Assembly: GCA_965246805.1 (NCBI GenBank)
Contig: CBDFFO010000004.1
Location: forward strand, 62,001-126,000
Direction: 5' to 3'
Length of the DNA: 64,000 nt
From: Schlegelella_A sp965246805
Lineage (GTDB): Bacteria; Pseudomonadota; Gammaproteobacteria; Burkholderiales; Burkholderiaceae_C
In this document: piece by piece, positions 1 to 8,073 of the stretch
Layout: the number at the start of each line of letters is the position of its first letter
How positions within the stretch are numbered: position 1 is the stretch's first letter
Notes under the pieces: model-generated
Databases searched by the model: none
Told to the model about the DNA's origin: nothing
What the model saw: the letters and a program-made list of their open reading frames with translations, nothing else
Program-made: the position numbers and the translations under genes

Positions 1-609
1 CACGCGTCGGTCGTGACAGGGCTGATGCCGCTCGCCACCGCGATCGGTGCCGCGATCGTTTTTCGGCAGCGACCGTCGAACGGGTTCTGGTTTTGCGCGG
101 CGCTCGGCTGCGGGATGGTGCTGGCGTTCGCGGCCTATCGCGGCAGCGGGCATCTCGTGGCGGCCGACGGCTTGCTGCTGATTGCCGTGTTCTTCACAGC
201 AGTTGGCTACGTGGCTGGCGCGCGGGTGGCGGCCGAGCTGCCGGCCGAGCAGGTGATCTGCTGGGTGCTAGTGATCAGCCTGCCACTGACTCTGCCGGCC
301 GCGCTCGCGACCTGGCCCGTGGCACCGGTCCGGGCCGGCGCGTGGGTCGGTTTCGCCTATGTCACGCTGTTCTCGATGTGGCTCGGCTTCTTCGCCTGGT
401 ACCGCGGGCTGGCGCTCGGCGGCACCGTGCGCGTCAGCCAAATACAGCTGGTACAGCCCTTTCTCGCGCTGCTGTTCGCGGTGCCGGTGCTCGGCGAGAC
501 GCTCGACCTCGCCACCGTGCTGTTCTCGCTCGCCGTGATCGCCGTCGTCTTCGTCGGCAAGAAGATGCCGACCAGCGCCTCCAAACTCCAACCGCAGAAC
601 CCGTCATGA
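1..609 (+). CDS. EamA/DMT-family transporter, C-terminal part (5' end outside window)
   Basis: This is the last two thirds of a drug/metabolite transporter superfamily (EamA) inner-membrane permease. The frame is open to the left edge, so the true start lies upstream; the GTG at 13 is internal. About 202 residues are visible against about 290-300 for the family. They show alternating hydrophobic segments, a GxxxxYxxGAR-like turn after the second visible helix, and the family-typical block 'QIQLVQPFLALLFAVPVLGE' near the C-terminus, followed by a final helix and a short charged tail. Substrate cannot be told from sequence. The next gene on this strand begins 300 bases downstream, so it probably ends its own transcript. 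Confidence 0.85.
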   Translation, partial: HASVVTGLMPLATAIGAAIVFRQRPSNGFWFCAALGCGMVLAFAAYRGSGHLVAADGLLLIAVFFTAVGYVAGARVAAELPAEQVICWVLVISLPLTLPAALATWPVAPVRAGAWVGFAYVTLFSMWLGFFAWYRGLALGGTVRVSQIQLVQPFLALLFAVPVLGETLDLATVLFSLAVIAVVFVGKKMPTSASKLQPQNPS

Positions 610-913
610 CAACCGTGGACGCGAAAGCCAGGTGAAGGCCCGCCCGCCGATCGCGTGAGCACGTCAGTGGTGGGGCCGCTGAATGAGCGAGCTGCAAGCA
701 CGGGGGGCCGCCCCCCGTAACTCATGGTTTTCACCCCGAACCGAGCGGTCGGTTAGTCAGGTTTAGGTCAGCCTTCGCGTGGGATATTTTCCACGCATTG
801 GCAGCCCCTGGGGCTGCGTTGCGAATCGTGCCCGGTCGAGGCACGCGCACTCGGAAAGCGCGGTTCGCGGCCTCGAAGTCCGTAGCCCTTCCGACCCCTA
901 CCCCGGATTCGCC
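610..913. other. intergenic region upstream of tctB
   Basis: No convincing gene is present in these 304 bases. A GTG-started extension of the next ORF to 779 is possible but has no TctB-like sequence before the ATG at 914. The region holds an inverted repeat at 740-753 (listed separately). It also holds a short hairpin at 777-796, with arms gcgtgg and ccacgc around a gatatttt loop. No clear -35/-10 pair could be assigned. Confidence 0.5.
740..753. promoter_or_regulatory. possible TetR-type operator palindrome
   Basis: The sequence is accga-gcgg-tcggt, with 5-base arms around a 4-base centre. ACCGA/TCGGT palindromes are commonly seen as operators of TetR/AcrR repressors. It lies 160 bases before tctB and 130 bases after the transporter gene, and no tetR gene is visible. 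The arms are short enough to arise by chance in GC-rich DNA. Confidence 0.2.
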
Positions 914-1369
914 ATGAATTTACGTCGTCTCAATCCAGACAGGGTGAGCGCTGTGCTGCTCATCATCCTGGGCATCGCCATCTCATTGCAGGCGCTCACC
1001 TACCGCCTGGGCTCGCTGACCAAGATGGGCCCGGGGTTCATTCCCGCGTTCCTAGGCTTGCTGCTGGTGCTGGTAGGCATCGCGATCGGCATCACCGCCG
1101 AGAAAGGCGACTTCGGCAACGCCAAGACGCATCACATGGAATGGCGCGGCTGGCTCTGCATACTCGGTGGCGTGGTCGCCTTCGTGGTGCTCGGCAAGTA
1201 TGGCGGGCTGGTCCCGGCGTCGTTCGCGGCCGTGTTTATTTCGGCGATGGGCGACAAGGGCAACACCTGGCGCAGCGCTTTGGTGCTGGGCATCGCGATG
1301 TCACTCGCGGCGGTCGTCATCTTCCATTACGGGCTGCACCTGCAGCTCGACATGTTCACCTGGGGCTGA
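914..1369 (+). CDS. tctB: tripartite tricarboxylate transporter small subunit TctB
   Basis: A 151-residue inner-membrane protein with four predicted helices: residues about 12-31, 39-58, 76-100 and 117-140. It matches the size and layout of TctB, the small membrane subunit of TTT carboxylate transporters. The motif 'LTKMGPGFIP' after the first helix is typical of the family. The ATG at 914 is chosen because it directly precedes the basic N-terminus and first helix; upstream codons in the same frame look non-coding. tctA follows after 4 bases, so the two are surely co-transcribed. The periplasmic binding protein TctC that normally accompanies them is not in the window. Confidence 0.88.
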   Translation: MNLRRLNPDRVSAVLLIILGIAISLQALTYRLGSLTKMGPGFIPAFLGLLLVLVGIAIGITAEKGDFGNAKTHHMEWRGWLCILGGVVAFVVLGKYGGLVPASFAAVFISAMGDKGNTWRSALVLGIAMSLAAVVIFHYGLHLQLDMFTWG

Positions 1370-1373
1370 CGCG

Positions 1374-2903
1374 ATGGGACAAGCACTGCAAGACCTCTGG
1401 TTCGGCTTCGGGGTCGCGCTGACGGGCACCAACCTGCTGTGGTCGATCTTCGGCATCTTCATCGGCAACCTGATCGGCGTGCTGCCCGGCATGGGTCCGC
1501 TCACCACGATCTCGATGCTGCTGCCGCTCACCTACGTGATCCCGCCGGTGCCGGCGATCCTGATGCTCGCGGGCATCTTCTACGGCTCGATGTACGGCGG
1601 CGCGATCGGCGCGATCCTGTTGAACCTGCCCAGCCACCCGCCGCATGCGGTGACGTGCATCGACGGCTTCCCGATGACGCAGAAGGGTCGCGGCGGCGCG
1701 GCGCTCGGCATCACGATGATGTCGTCGTTCTTCGCGGCGTCGGTCGGCATCCTGATCATGGTGTTCCTGTCGCCGGTGCTCGAGACCGTGGCCTTCAAAT
1801 TCGGCCCGACCGAGATCAGTTCGATCATGTTGCTGGGCCTGCTCGCCGGTGCGACGATGTCGCGAGGCTCGCCGCTGAAGGGCGTCGCGATGACGGTCTT
1901 CGGGCTCTTCATCGGCACCGTCGGCACCGACGTCATTAGCGGCATCCAGCGCTACAACTTCGAGATCAACGAGCTGGCCGACGGCGTCGACCTCGCGGCG
2001 TTGAGCCTCGGGCTTTTCGGCATCGCCGACTTCCTGGTCACCGTCAACCGCATCGAAATCCACGCGAGCCACGCCAAGGTGCGCATGCGCGACATGCGGC
2101 CGAACCGGCAGGAATTGAAGGAAGCCATCCTGCCGATGCTGCGCGGCACGGCCGTGGGCTGTCTGTTCGGCGCGATGCCGGGCACCGGGCCCACCATCAC
2201 CACCTTCATCGCTTACGCGCTCGAGCGCAAGATCGCGCGCGATCCGTCGAAGTTCGGCCATGGCGCGATCGCCGGCGTTGCTGCGCCGGAAGCGGCCGCG
2301 CACTCGAAGACGCAGGTCGACTTCATCCCGACGATGTCGCTCGGCATCCCGGGCGACGCGGTGATGGCGCTTTTGCTCGGCGCGCTTGTCATCAAAGGCA
2401 TCCAGCCGGGCCCGCAGTTGATCAGCGCGCACCCCGATATCTTCTGGGGCCTGATCGCGAGCTTCTGGATCGGCAACGTGCTGCTGATCATCATGAACGT
2501 GCCGTTGATCGGTATCTGGGTCAAGCTGCTGCAGGTGCCGTACAAGTACCTGTTCCCGTCGGCGATGTTCTTCATCGCGGTGGGCGTCTACAGCACGCAC
2601 AACAGCCTGTTCGACGTGCTCGAAGTCGGCGTCTTCGGCATCATCGGCGCGGTCTTCCTCGCGCTCGATTTCCCGGTGGCGCCCGTGGTGCTCGGTTTCG
2701 TGTTGGGGCCGCTGCTCGAAGAGAACTTCCGCCGTGCGATGCTGCTCTCGCGCGGCAGCCTCACGGTCTTCCTGACCCGGCCGATCGCGGCCTGGATCAT
2801 CGGCTTCTGCGCACTGCTGATCGCCGCCCAGGTCTACAGCTACGTGCGACGCGTCCGCCTGACGCCGCCGGGTCCGTCGACCGAGGAGCTGGCCGAGGTC
2901 TGA
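1374..2903 (+). CDS. tctA: tripartite tricarboxylate transporter large permease TctA
   Basis: A 509-residue integral membrane protein of full length for TctA, the 12-helix permease that imports citrate-like carboxylates by secondary transport. It carries both family signatures: 'GVLPGMGPLTTISMLLPLTY' near residues 34-53 and 'MPGTGPTITTFIAYALE' near residue 267, reflecting the internal two-fold repeat. The ATG at 1374 lies 4 bases after the tctB stop. The actual carboxylate depends on the missing TctC protein. An IclR or two-component regulator is often near such operons but none is seen here. Confidence 0.92.
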   Translation: MGQALQDLWFGFGVALTGTNLLWSIFGIFIGNLIGVLPGMGPLTTISMLLPLTYVIPPVPAILMLAGIFYGSMYGGAIGAILLNLPSHPPHAVTCIDGFPMTQKGRGGAALGITMMSSFFAASVGILIMVFLSPVLETVAFKFGPTEISSIMLLGLLAGATMSRGSPLKGVAMTVFGLFIGTVGTDVISGIQRYNFEINELADGVDLAALSLGLFGIADFLVTVNRIEIHASHAKVRMRDMRPNRQELKEAILPMLRGTAVGCLFGAMPGTGPTITTFIAYALERKIARDPSKFGHGAIAGVAAPEAAAHSKTQVDFIPTMSLGIPGDAVMALLLGALVIKGIQPGPQLISAHPDIFWGLIASFWIGNVLLIIMNVPLIGIWVKLLQVPYKYLFPSAMFFIAVGVYSTHNSLFDVLEVGVFGIIGAVFLALDFPVAPVVLGFVLGPLLEENFRRAMLLSRGSLTVFLTRPIAAWIIGFCALLIAAQVYSYVRRVRLTPPGPSTEELAEV

Positions 2904-2938
2904 CCGGAGCGCGCCGACATCGGCGCATTGAGCAGCAG

Positions 2939-2955
2939 GGATCGCACTGCGATCC
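2939..2955. promoter_or_regulatory. 17-bp palindrome before the GH1 gene, possible LacI-family operator
   Basis: The sequence ggatcgca-c-tgcgatcc is a perfect 8+1+8 palindrome, 88 bases upstream of the beta-glucosidase start. LacI-family operators have comparable size and symmetry and often control glycoside hydrolase genes, so this is a candidate operator. No lacI-type gene is in the window. It could instead be one half of the downstream terminator structure. Confidence 0.25.
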
Positions 2956-2963
2956 ATCGACGC

Positions 2964-2989
2964 GCGGCGGGTTGCAGACCCGCCGCTTT
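2964..2989 (+). terminator. probable rho-independent terminator after tctA
   Basis: A 9-bp perfect GC stem (gcggcgggt / acccgccgc, 2964-2972 and 2978-2986) closes a 5-base loop and is followed by TTTG. It sits 61 bases after the tctA stop and before the next gene. The T run is short, so efficiency is uncertain. Confidence 0.5.
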
Positions 2990-3042
2990 GCCTGCGGGCA
3001 GCCCCGGCCTGCCCACCCCCACGCGTCGGTCATCATCGCCCG

Positions 3043-4434
3043 ATGAACAAGATGCTGACCTTCCCGGCGGGTTTCGTGTGGGGCGCCGCCACCTCGGGCT
3101 ACCAGGTCGAGGGCGGCACCGATGCCGACCACAAAGGCCCGTCGATTTGGGACACCTTCGTGCAAGCACCCGGCCACGTGCTGCATGGCGACACCGGGCG
3201 CACCGCGTGCAACGCTTACGACCACGCGCAACTCGAGCAAGACCTCGACCTGATCCAGACACTCGGCCTGCAGGCCTACATCTTCTCGGTGCAATGGCCA
3301 CGCGTGCAGCCCAAGGGGCGAGGCGCGGCGAACGCCAAGGGTCTGGACTATTACCGCCACCTCGTCGACGGCCTGCTCGCGCGTGGCGTGATGCCTGCCC
3401 TCACGCTCTATCACTGGGAGCTGCCGCAGGCGCTGCAAGACCGGGGCGGCTGGCTGCAACGGGACACGGTCGACCGCTTCGTCGATTACACGGCGCTGGT
3501 TTATGACGCGCTGGCCGACCGCGTGCCGATCTGGATCACCCAGAACGAACCTTTCACGTCGGCGTGGATGGGTCATGCGCTCGGCACCTACGCCCCCGGA
3601 CTGAAAGACGAAGCGCTGGCCCTGCAGGTGGCGCACCACCTGCTGCTCTCGCATGGGCGCGCCGTGTCGGCGTTGCGCGGTCGGAGCCGCGCGCGCACGG
3701 TGTTCGGTCCGGTGCTCAACCTCACGCCCTACCGGCCTGCCGATCCGTCGAAGGCGAGCGACGTCGCGGCCGCGCGCTTGCTCGACGGCCAGCAGAACCG
3801 ATTCTTCCTCGATGCGATCTTCAAGGCACGCTACCCCGCCGACGTGCGCCGGCACCACCGCGCGGCAACCCACGACTTCGCCTTCGTTCGCCACGGCGAC
3901 ATGACCGCGATCGGCACACCGATCGACTTCCTCGGCATCAACTACTACATGACCCAACGCGCGACGCGTGCAAAGTGCAAGCCCGACGTACTGCCAGCCG
4001 AGGGCCCGCGCACGGCGATGGGCTGGTCCATCGATGCCGATGGCCTGCACGAGGTGCTGGCGCGCGTGAGTCGGGAATACGGTGGCGCGTTGCCGCTCGT
4101 CATCACCGAGAACGGGGCATCGTTTCGCGACTACGTCGATCCGCATGGCCGGTGCCACGACACCGAACGCGTCGACTTCCTGCGCGCCCACCTGCGCGCC
4201 GCACACCGTGCCATCAACGACGGTGTGCCGCTGAAGGGCTACTTCGTCTGGTCGTTGCTCGACAATTTCGAATGGGACAGTGGCTACCGCGAACGCTTCG
4301 GGCTGGTCCACGTCGACTATCCCACGCAAACGCGCACGCCGAAGGATTCGTACCATTGGTTCGCCGACGTGATCGCCCGCAACGCGGTCGGTCCGGCGCC
4401 CCTGCCCGCATCGACCGCGCCCCGGGTGACGTGA
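3043..4434 (+). CDS. GH1 family beta-glucosidase
   Basis: A 463-residue glycoside hydrolase family 1 enzyme with no signal peptide, expected to hydrolyse beta-glucosides such as cellobiose in the cytoplasm by the retaining mechanism. The N-terminus 'FPAGFVWGAATSGYQVEGG' is the GH1 opening signature. The acid/base glutamate lies in 'TQNEPF' (about residue 169) and the nucleophile glutamate in 'ITENGAS' (about residue 355). The aglycone-site tryptophan region 'WSLLDNFEWDSGY' is present. The length is standard. The ATG at 3043 precedes the conserved start by four residues. Gluconokinase follows 29 bases later, which suggests joint use of glucose-derived sugars. Confidence 0.93.
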   Translation: MNKMLTFPAGFVWGAATSGYQVEGGTDADHKGPSIWDTFVQAPGHVLHGDTGRTACNAYDHAQLEQDLDLIQTLGLQAYIFSVQWPRVQPKGRGAANAKGLDYYRHLVDGLLARGVMPALTLYHWELPQALQDRGGWLQRDTVDRFVDYTALVYDALADRVPIWITQNEPFTSAWMGHALGTYAPGLKDEALALQVAHHLLLSHGRAVSALRGRSRARTVFGPVLNLTPYRPADPSKASDVAAARLLDGQQNRFFLDAIFKARYPADVRRHHRAATHDFAFVRHGDMTAIGTPIDFLGINYYMTQRATRAKCKPDVLPAEGPRTAMGWSIDADGLHEVLARVSREYGGALPLVITENGASFRDYVDPHGRCHDTERVDFLRAHLRAAHRAINDGVPLKGYFVWSLLDNFEWDSGYRERFGLVHVDYPTQTRTPKDSYHWFADVIARNAVGPAPLPASTAPRVT

Positions 4435-4463
4435 CCCCGTGATTCGACGAAGATCGCGGAACC

Positions 4464-4982
4464 ATGATCGAGATGCGTGACCGCCCGACGTTGAAGCTGG
4501 TGGTGATGGGCGTGTCCGGCTCGGGAAAATCGACGCTCGCGTGCGCGCTTGCCGAACGCATCGGCGCCGCGCTGATCGAAGGCGACGACCTGCACCCGGC
4601 TGCCAACCACGCGAAGATGGCGCGCGGCCTCGCGCTCGACGACGACGATCGCTGGCCATGGCTCGATTGCCTGGGCAACGAACTGGCGGAGACCACCGGC
4701 GACGTGGTCGCAACATGCTCGGCGCTGAAGCGCCGCTATCGCGATCGCCTCCGCGAGCGAGTCCCCGGCCTGTGCTTCGTGTGCCTCGCCATCCCCCAGG
4801 TCGACGCCGAACGACGCGTCGCGGCCCACACTCATCACTACTTTCATGCGCGCCTGGTCGCGACGCAGTTCGAGGCGTTCGAGGCGCCCGTCGATGAGGC
4901 CGGCGTGCTCACCCTCCCCGCCGGCGAACCCACCCCGTCGCAGGTCGACGCGGCGTTGCGTTGGCTGGAGGCCGTGCGCTGA
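4464..4982 (+). CDS. gntK: gluconokinase (GntK-type, P-loop)
   Basis: A 172-residue P-loop kinase that phosphorylates D-gluconate to 6-phosphogluconate for the Entner-Doudoroff or pentose phosphate route. The Walker A motif 'GVSGSGKST' is at residues 16-24. The substrate-binding stretch 'EGDDLHPAANHAKMARG' and the conserved 'CSALKRRYRDRLR' are exactly as in thermoresistant gluconokinases. It lies 29 bases after the GH1 gene on the same strand. Together with the gluconate-dehydrogenase-like fusion at 8057-10369 it supports a local glucose/gluconate theme. Confidence 0.93.
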   Translation: MIEMRDRPTLKLVVMGVSGSGKSTLACALAERIGAALIEGDDLHPAANHAKMARGLALDDDDRWPWLDCLGNELAETTGDVVATCSALKRRYRDRLRERVPGLCFVCLAIPQVDAERRVAAHTHHYFHARLVATQFEAFEAPVDEAGVLTLPAGEPTPSQVDAALRWLEAVR

Positions 4983-5106
4983 GCGGTGCGCGACCTCGGC
5001 GTCTTCGTCGATCGCGACGACACCGCCGCCGCCCTCCCATGTTTTCCGGCAGCGCGTTCGGGATCGCATCGGCATCAGCCGTGGCAGACCAAGGCGCGAA
5101 GAGGCC

Positions 5107-7038
5107 TCAGGGCCCAGGCTTCAAATGCTTCGCGAGAAAGGCCTCGAGCCGCCGGAAGAGATCCTCCTGGTTCTTGCGCGCATAGAAGCCGTGACCTTCG
5201 CCCGGGACCGCCACCCATTCGACCTGTTTCTTAGCTTCGCGCAGCGCATCCAGCATCGTTTCGCCTTGGGCGAGCGGGGTTGTGTAGTCGCGCTCGCCGT
5301 GAATCAACAACACCGGCACGTTGATGCGGTCGGCGAACCGCGTCGGTGAGATCCGTTCCTGAGCCTTGCGCTCGTCCCCCACGAATTGCGTCAACGCCGC
5401 GTGGCCTTGGCGATCGTCGGCGTAACGTTTGAACCACATCGGCACGTCGTAGAGACCAGCGAAACCGACCGCGCACTTGAACATGGCGGGCTCGCGCGCG
5501 ACCACGTGCATGGCCGCGAATGCGCCGAAGCTCGCACCGTACACACACACGCGTGAAGGGTCGACCACGCCTTCGCCGATGCTCCAGCGAACGGCATCGA
5601 TGAGGTCGTCCTGGATCTTCCCGCCCCATTCGCCGAAGCCGGCCTTGCGAAAGGCCATGCCGCGCCCAGCCGAGCCCCGGTAGTTCACTTGAAGCACGGC
5701 ATAGCCGCGGCTCGCGAGGAATTGCGCGTCGTCGTCGAAGAACCAGCGATCTTCGATGCCGTGCGGGCCGCCGTGCGGAACCAGCACCAGCGGCAAATGG
5801 TGGGCATCGAGCCCAGCGGGCAACGTCAGATAGCCGCGCAACTCGAGTCCGTCGCGGGCCTTCAGCGCGATAGCGCGGCGCTCGCCCATGCGAGTCGCGT
5901 CGAGCGTGGGCAGGGCACCGAACAGGAAATGGGCGGTCGAGGTGGCGCGGTCCCACAGGTAGAACACGCCCGGGTCACGGTCACTGTTCACGGCAAAGAG
6001 CAAACGACTTCCATCGATGGAAAAGTTGATGAACGTCACGACGGCACCCGGAAATTGCGCCGAGAGCGATCGATGCAGGACCGCGTCTGGCGCGTTCGGT
6101 TCGAAGTAGCGCCAGCTCGGCACACCCACCGAGGTCGCGGCTGCGAAAGGTTCCCGCGGAATCTGGCCCCAGGCGATCATGTCTACCGACCCCACGTCGT
6201 CTTGTGCGAGAACACGCCGATCACGGCCGTCCGGCAGCTGACGCACCAGGCGGCTCGGTCCGTCCGCGACGCTGAGGGAGCCATAGATCGCGAGGTTGTC
6301 GGGTGAGAACGCGATCGGCACGACCGACTCGTCTTTCTCGTCCACGTCGAGGGGCACACGCACATCGGCGTTGCCCTCGTGGCGAAACAACATGGGTTGG
6401 TTGTTCGCATCCGCGCCGAACGCGAACCCGGGCTGGCCGTCGCGCCGCAACAAGATGCGGAGCTCGCCGATCGGCAGACTGGTGATCACCGTCTGCTTCT
6501 CGGTCACCGTGTCGACGTCGATGACGTCGCTGTTCCAGTGGTGGTCGTCCCAGTGATCGCGGCGAAGCCAGAAGTGGCCGTTCGGTACTTCGGGACGACC
6601 TGCCCATGTTCCCCTCGCCGCCTGTCGCAACGGCTTCTGGTTCTGGCCATCGACATCGGTCGCGAAAATGATGCCCGAGGACACCGGCGCTTCGAGCCGT
6701 CCATATTCGCTGCCGACCTCGACCACCAGCCGTTTGTCGCTGACCCAATGGTGCGCGATGGGTACCTGGAACTGGGCCAGACGCAGGCGCGACACCAACG
6801 TGCGTTCGGGCACCTTGTAGATCGTCAACGTGCGTGCACCGTTCTCGTGTTCGAGCGCGCTAACCACCACGGCGAGCAGTTGCCCGTCGGGAGACAGGGT
6901 GGGGCGCTCGAAAGCGGTGTCGTTGACGAAGGCCGCCAGCGGCACTTCGGGCGGGGCTGCCTGCACGCCCGCCGCATGGGCCGCAAGGACCGCGAAGCTC
7001 GGCAACAGACGAACGATGGTTGCAATTGAAAGTGGCAT
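5107..7038 (-). CDS. secreted S9 family prolyl oligopeptidase-type peptidase
   Basis: A 643-residue serine peptidase of family S9 (acylaminoacyl peptidase/DPP type). The ATG at 7038 is chosen because it begins a clean signal peptide ending near 'GVQA'; a longer ATG at 7077 only adds a Gln/Ser/Pro-rich leader. An N-terminal beta-propeller with 'LSPDGQ'-type repeats is followed by the alpha/beta hydrolase domain. The catalytic Ser lies in 'YGASFGAFAAMH', the Asp in 'HGERDYTTP' and the His in 'GEGHGF'. The protein is likely periplasmic or outer-membrane facing. It stands alone, opposite to its neighbours, and diverges from the SDR gene with a 168-base gap that should hold both promoters. Confidence 0.9.
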   Translation of the reverse strand: MPLSIATIVRLLPSFAVLAAHAAGVQAAPPEVPLAAFVNDTAFERPTLSPDGQLLAVVVSALEHENGARTLTIYKVPERTLVSRLRLAQFQVPIAHHWVSDKRLVVEVGSEYGRLEAPVSSGIIFATDVDGQNQKPLRQAARGTWAGRPEVPNGHFWLRRDHWDDHHWNSDVIDVDTVTEKQTVITSLPIGELRILLRRDGQPGFAFGADANNQPMLFRHEGNADVRVPLDVDEKDESVVPIAFSPDNLAIYGSLSVADGPSRLVRQLPDGRDRRVLAQDDVGSVDMIAWGQIPREPFAAATSVGVPSWRYFEPNAPDAVLHRSLSAQFPGAVVTFINFSIDGSRLLFAVNSDRDPGVFYLWDRATSTAHFLFGALPTLDATRMGERRAIALKARDGLELRGYLTLPAGLDAHHLPLVLVPHGGPHGIEDRWFFDDDAQFLASRGYAVLQVNYRGSAGRGMAFRKAGFGEWGGKIQDDLIDAVRWSIGEGVVDPSRVCVYGASFGAFAAMHVVAREPAMFKCAVGFAGLYDVPMWFKRYADDRQGHAALTQFVGDERKAQERISPTRFADRINVPVLLIHGERDYTTPLAQGETMLDALREAKKQVEWVAVPGEGHGFYARKNQEDLFRRLEAFLAKHLKPGP

Positions 7039-7206
7039 CGGCTGCGACGGTTGAGATGACGGTCCTAAAGGCTGCACGGAAGTCTATCGATCACCGGCAC
7101 GGTCCTGTCAGACGACATGCCGATGTTGGTCGCGCGGCTCGTCTTCCCCAGTCGAGGCACACCCTTTGCCGTGTGGCACGAAAGAATGCTTGCGCCTCCA
7201 CGATCC

Positions 7207-8073
7207 ATGGCAACTCCCACCCGCCCCAAAGCGAGCGACATCAAGGCGCAGAAGCTGCCCTACCCCGCCAAGCAGTCGGCGATGCGCCAACCGCCGCAAA
7301 GCGATCTTTCAGCCTACAAGGCTGCCGGCAAGCTCGAAGGCAAGCGCGCGCTGATCACCGGCGCCGACTCGGGCATCGGTCGCGCGGTCGCCATCGCCTT
7401 CGCGAAGGAAGGCGCCGATGTCGCGATCTTCTTCAACAAGAACGTAAGCGATGCGAAAGAAACCAGACGCCTCGTGGAGGCCCACGCCGGTCGCCGATGC
7501 GTCGTCATGCAAGGCGATGTGCGCGAAGCCAAGCAGTGCAAGGCGGCGGTGAAGCAGGCCGTGAAGGCACTCGGCGGGCTCGACATCCTCGTCAACAACG
7601 CCGCGTATCAAATGGCGCAGAGGAAGTTCGAAGACATCACCGAAGCGCAGTTCCGACGAACCTTCGAGACCAACATCTTCGGCTACTTCCACATGGCTCA
7701 GGCCGTGTTGCCGCACCTGAAGCGCGGGTCGGCGATCGTCAACACCGGCTCCATCGTCGGCATCGTCGGCAACCCGATCCTCATCGACTACACCGCCACC
7801 AAAGGGGCCATCCATGCCTTCACCAAGTCACTCGCGCTATCGCTGGGCGAGCGCGGTATACGAGTCAACTGCGTCGTGCCGGGCCCCGTGTGGACGCCGA
7901 ACATTCCCGGCACGATGCCGGCCAGCGAGGTGGCGAACTTCGGCCACGAAGTCGCTCTCGCGCGGCCGGGGCAGCCGGAAGAGCTGGCTCCGGCTTATGT
8001 GCTGCTCGCCTCGGATGACGGCTCTTTCATGACCGGCTCGCTCGTCGAAGTGACCGGTGGCAAGCTTGGCTGA
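7207..8073 (+). CDS. SDR family oxidoreductase (YghA-like)
   Basis: A 288-residue NAD(P)-dependent short-chain dehydrogenase of the long cytosolic YghA/glucose-ribitol dehydrogenase-like subgroup. It has a 40-residue N-terminal extension ('LPYPAKQSAMRQPP') before the Rossmann fold. The cofactor motif is 'TGADSGIGRA', the structural motif 'NNAAYQ', and the catalytic Ser/Tyr/Lys lie in 'NTGSIVG' and 'YTATKGA'. The ATG at 7207 is preferred over an upstream GTG/ATG because homologues start 'MATPTRPK'-like. The gene overlaps or abuts the following fusion oxidoreductase, so the two are one operon. The substrate (sugar or aldehyde) cannot be fixed from sequence. Confidence 0.88.
   Translation: MATPTRPKASDIKAQKLPYPAKQSAMRQPPQSDLSAYKAAGKLEGKRALITGADSGIGRAVAIAFAKEGADVAIFFNKNVSDAKETRRLVEAHAGRRCVVMQGDVREAKQCKAAVKQAVKALGGLDILVNNAAYQMAQRKFEDITEAQFRRTFETNIFGYFHMAQAVLPHLKRGSAIVNTGSIVGIVGNPILIDYTATKGAIHAFTKSLALSLGERGIRVNCVVPGPVWTPNIPGTMPASEVANFGHEVALARPGQPEELAPAYVLLASDDGSFMTGSLVEVTGGKLG

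Noticed and set aside
779..913. A 45-codon N-terminal extension of TctB
   Set aside because: The extension has no hydrophobic or conserved sequence, and the ATG at 914 gives the normal TctB start.
1356..2957. 533-codon open frame antisense to tctA, rich in Arg, Asp, Glu and His
   Set aside because: A GC-rich shadow frame; the opposite strand encodes a clear TctA and the antisense product has no domain-like sequence.
2797..4716. 639-codon open frame antisense to the GH1 and gntK genes
   Set aside because: It covers two well-supported genes on the other strand and a non-coding gap, with low-complexity Arg-rich composition.
7170..7195. A sigma-54 promoter before the SDR gene (TGGCAC followed by TTGC)
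   Set aside because: The GG-GC spacing is wrong by at least one base compared with the required 10-base separation.
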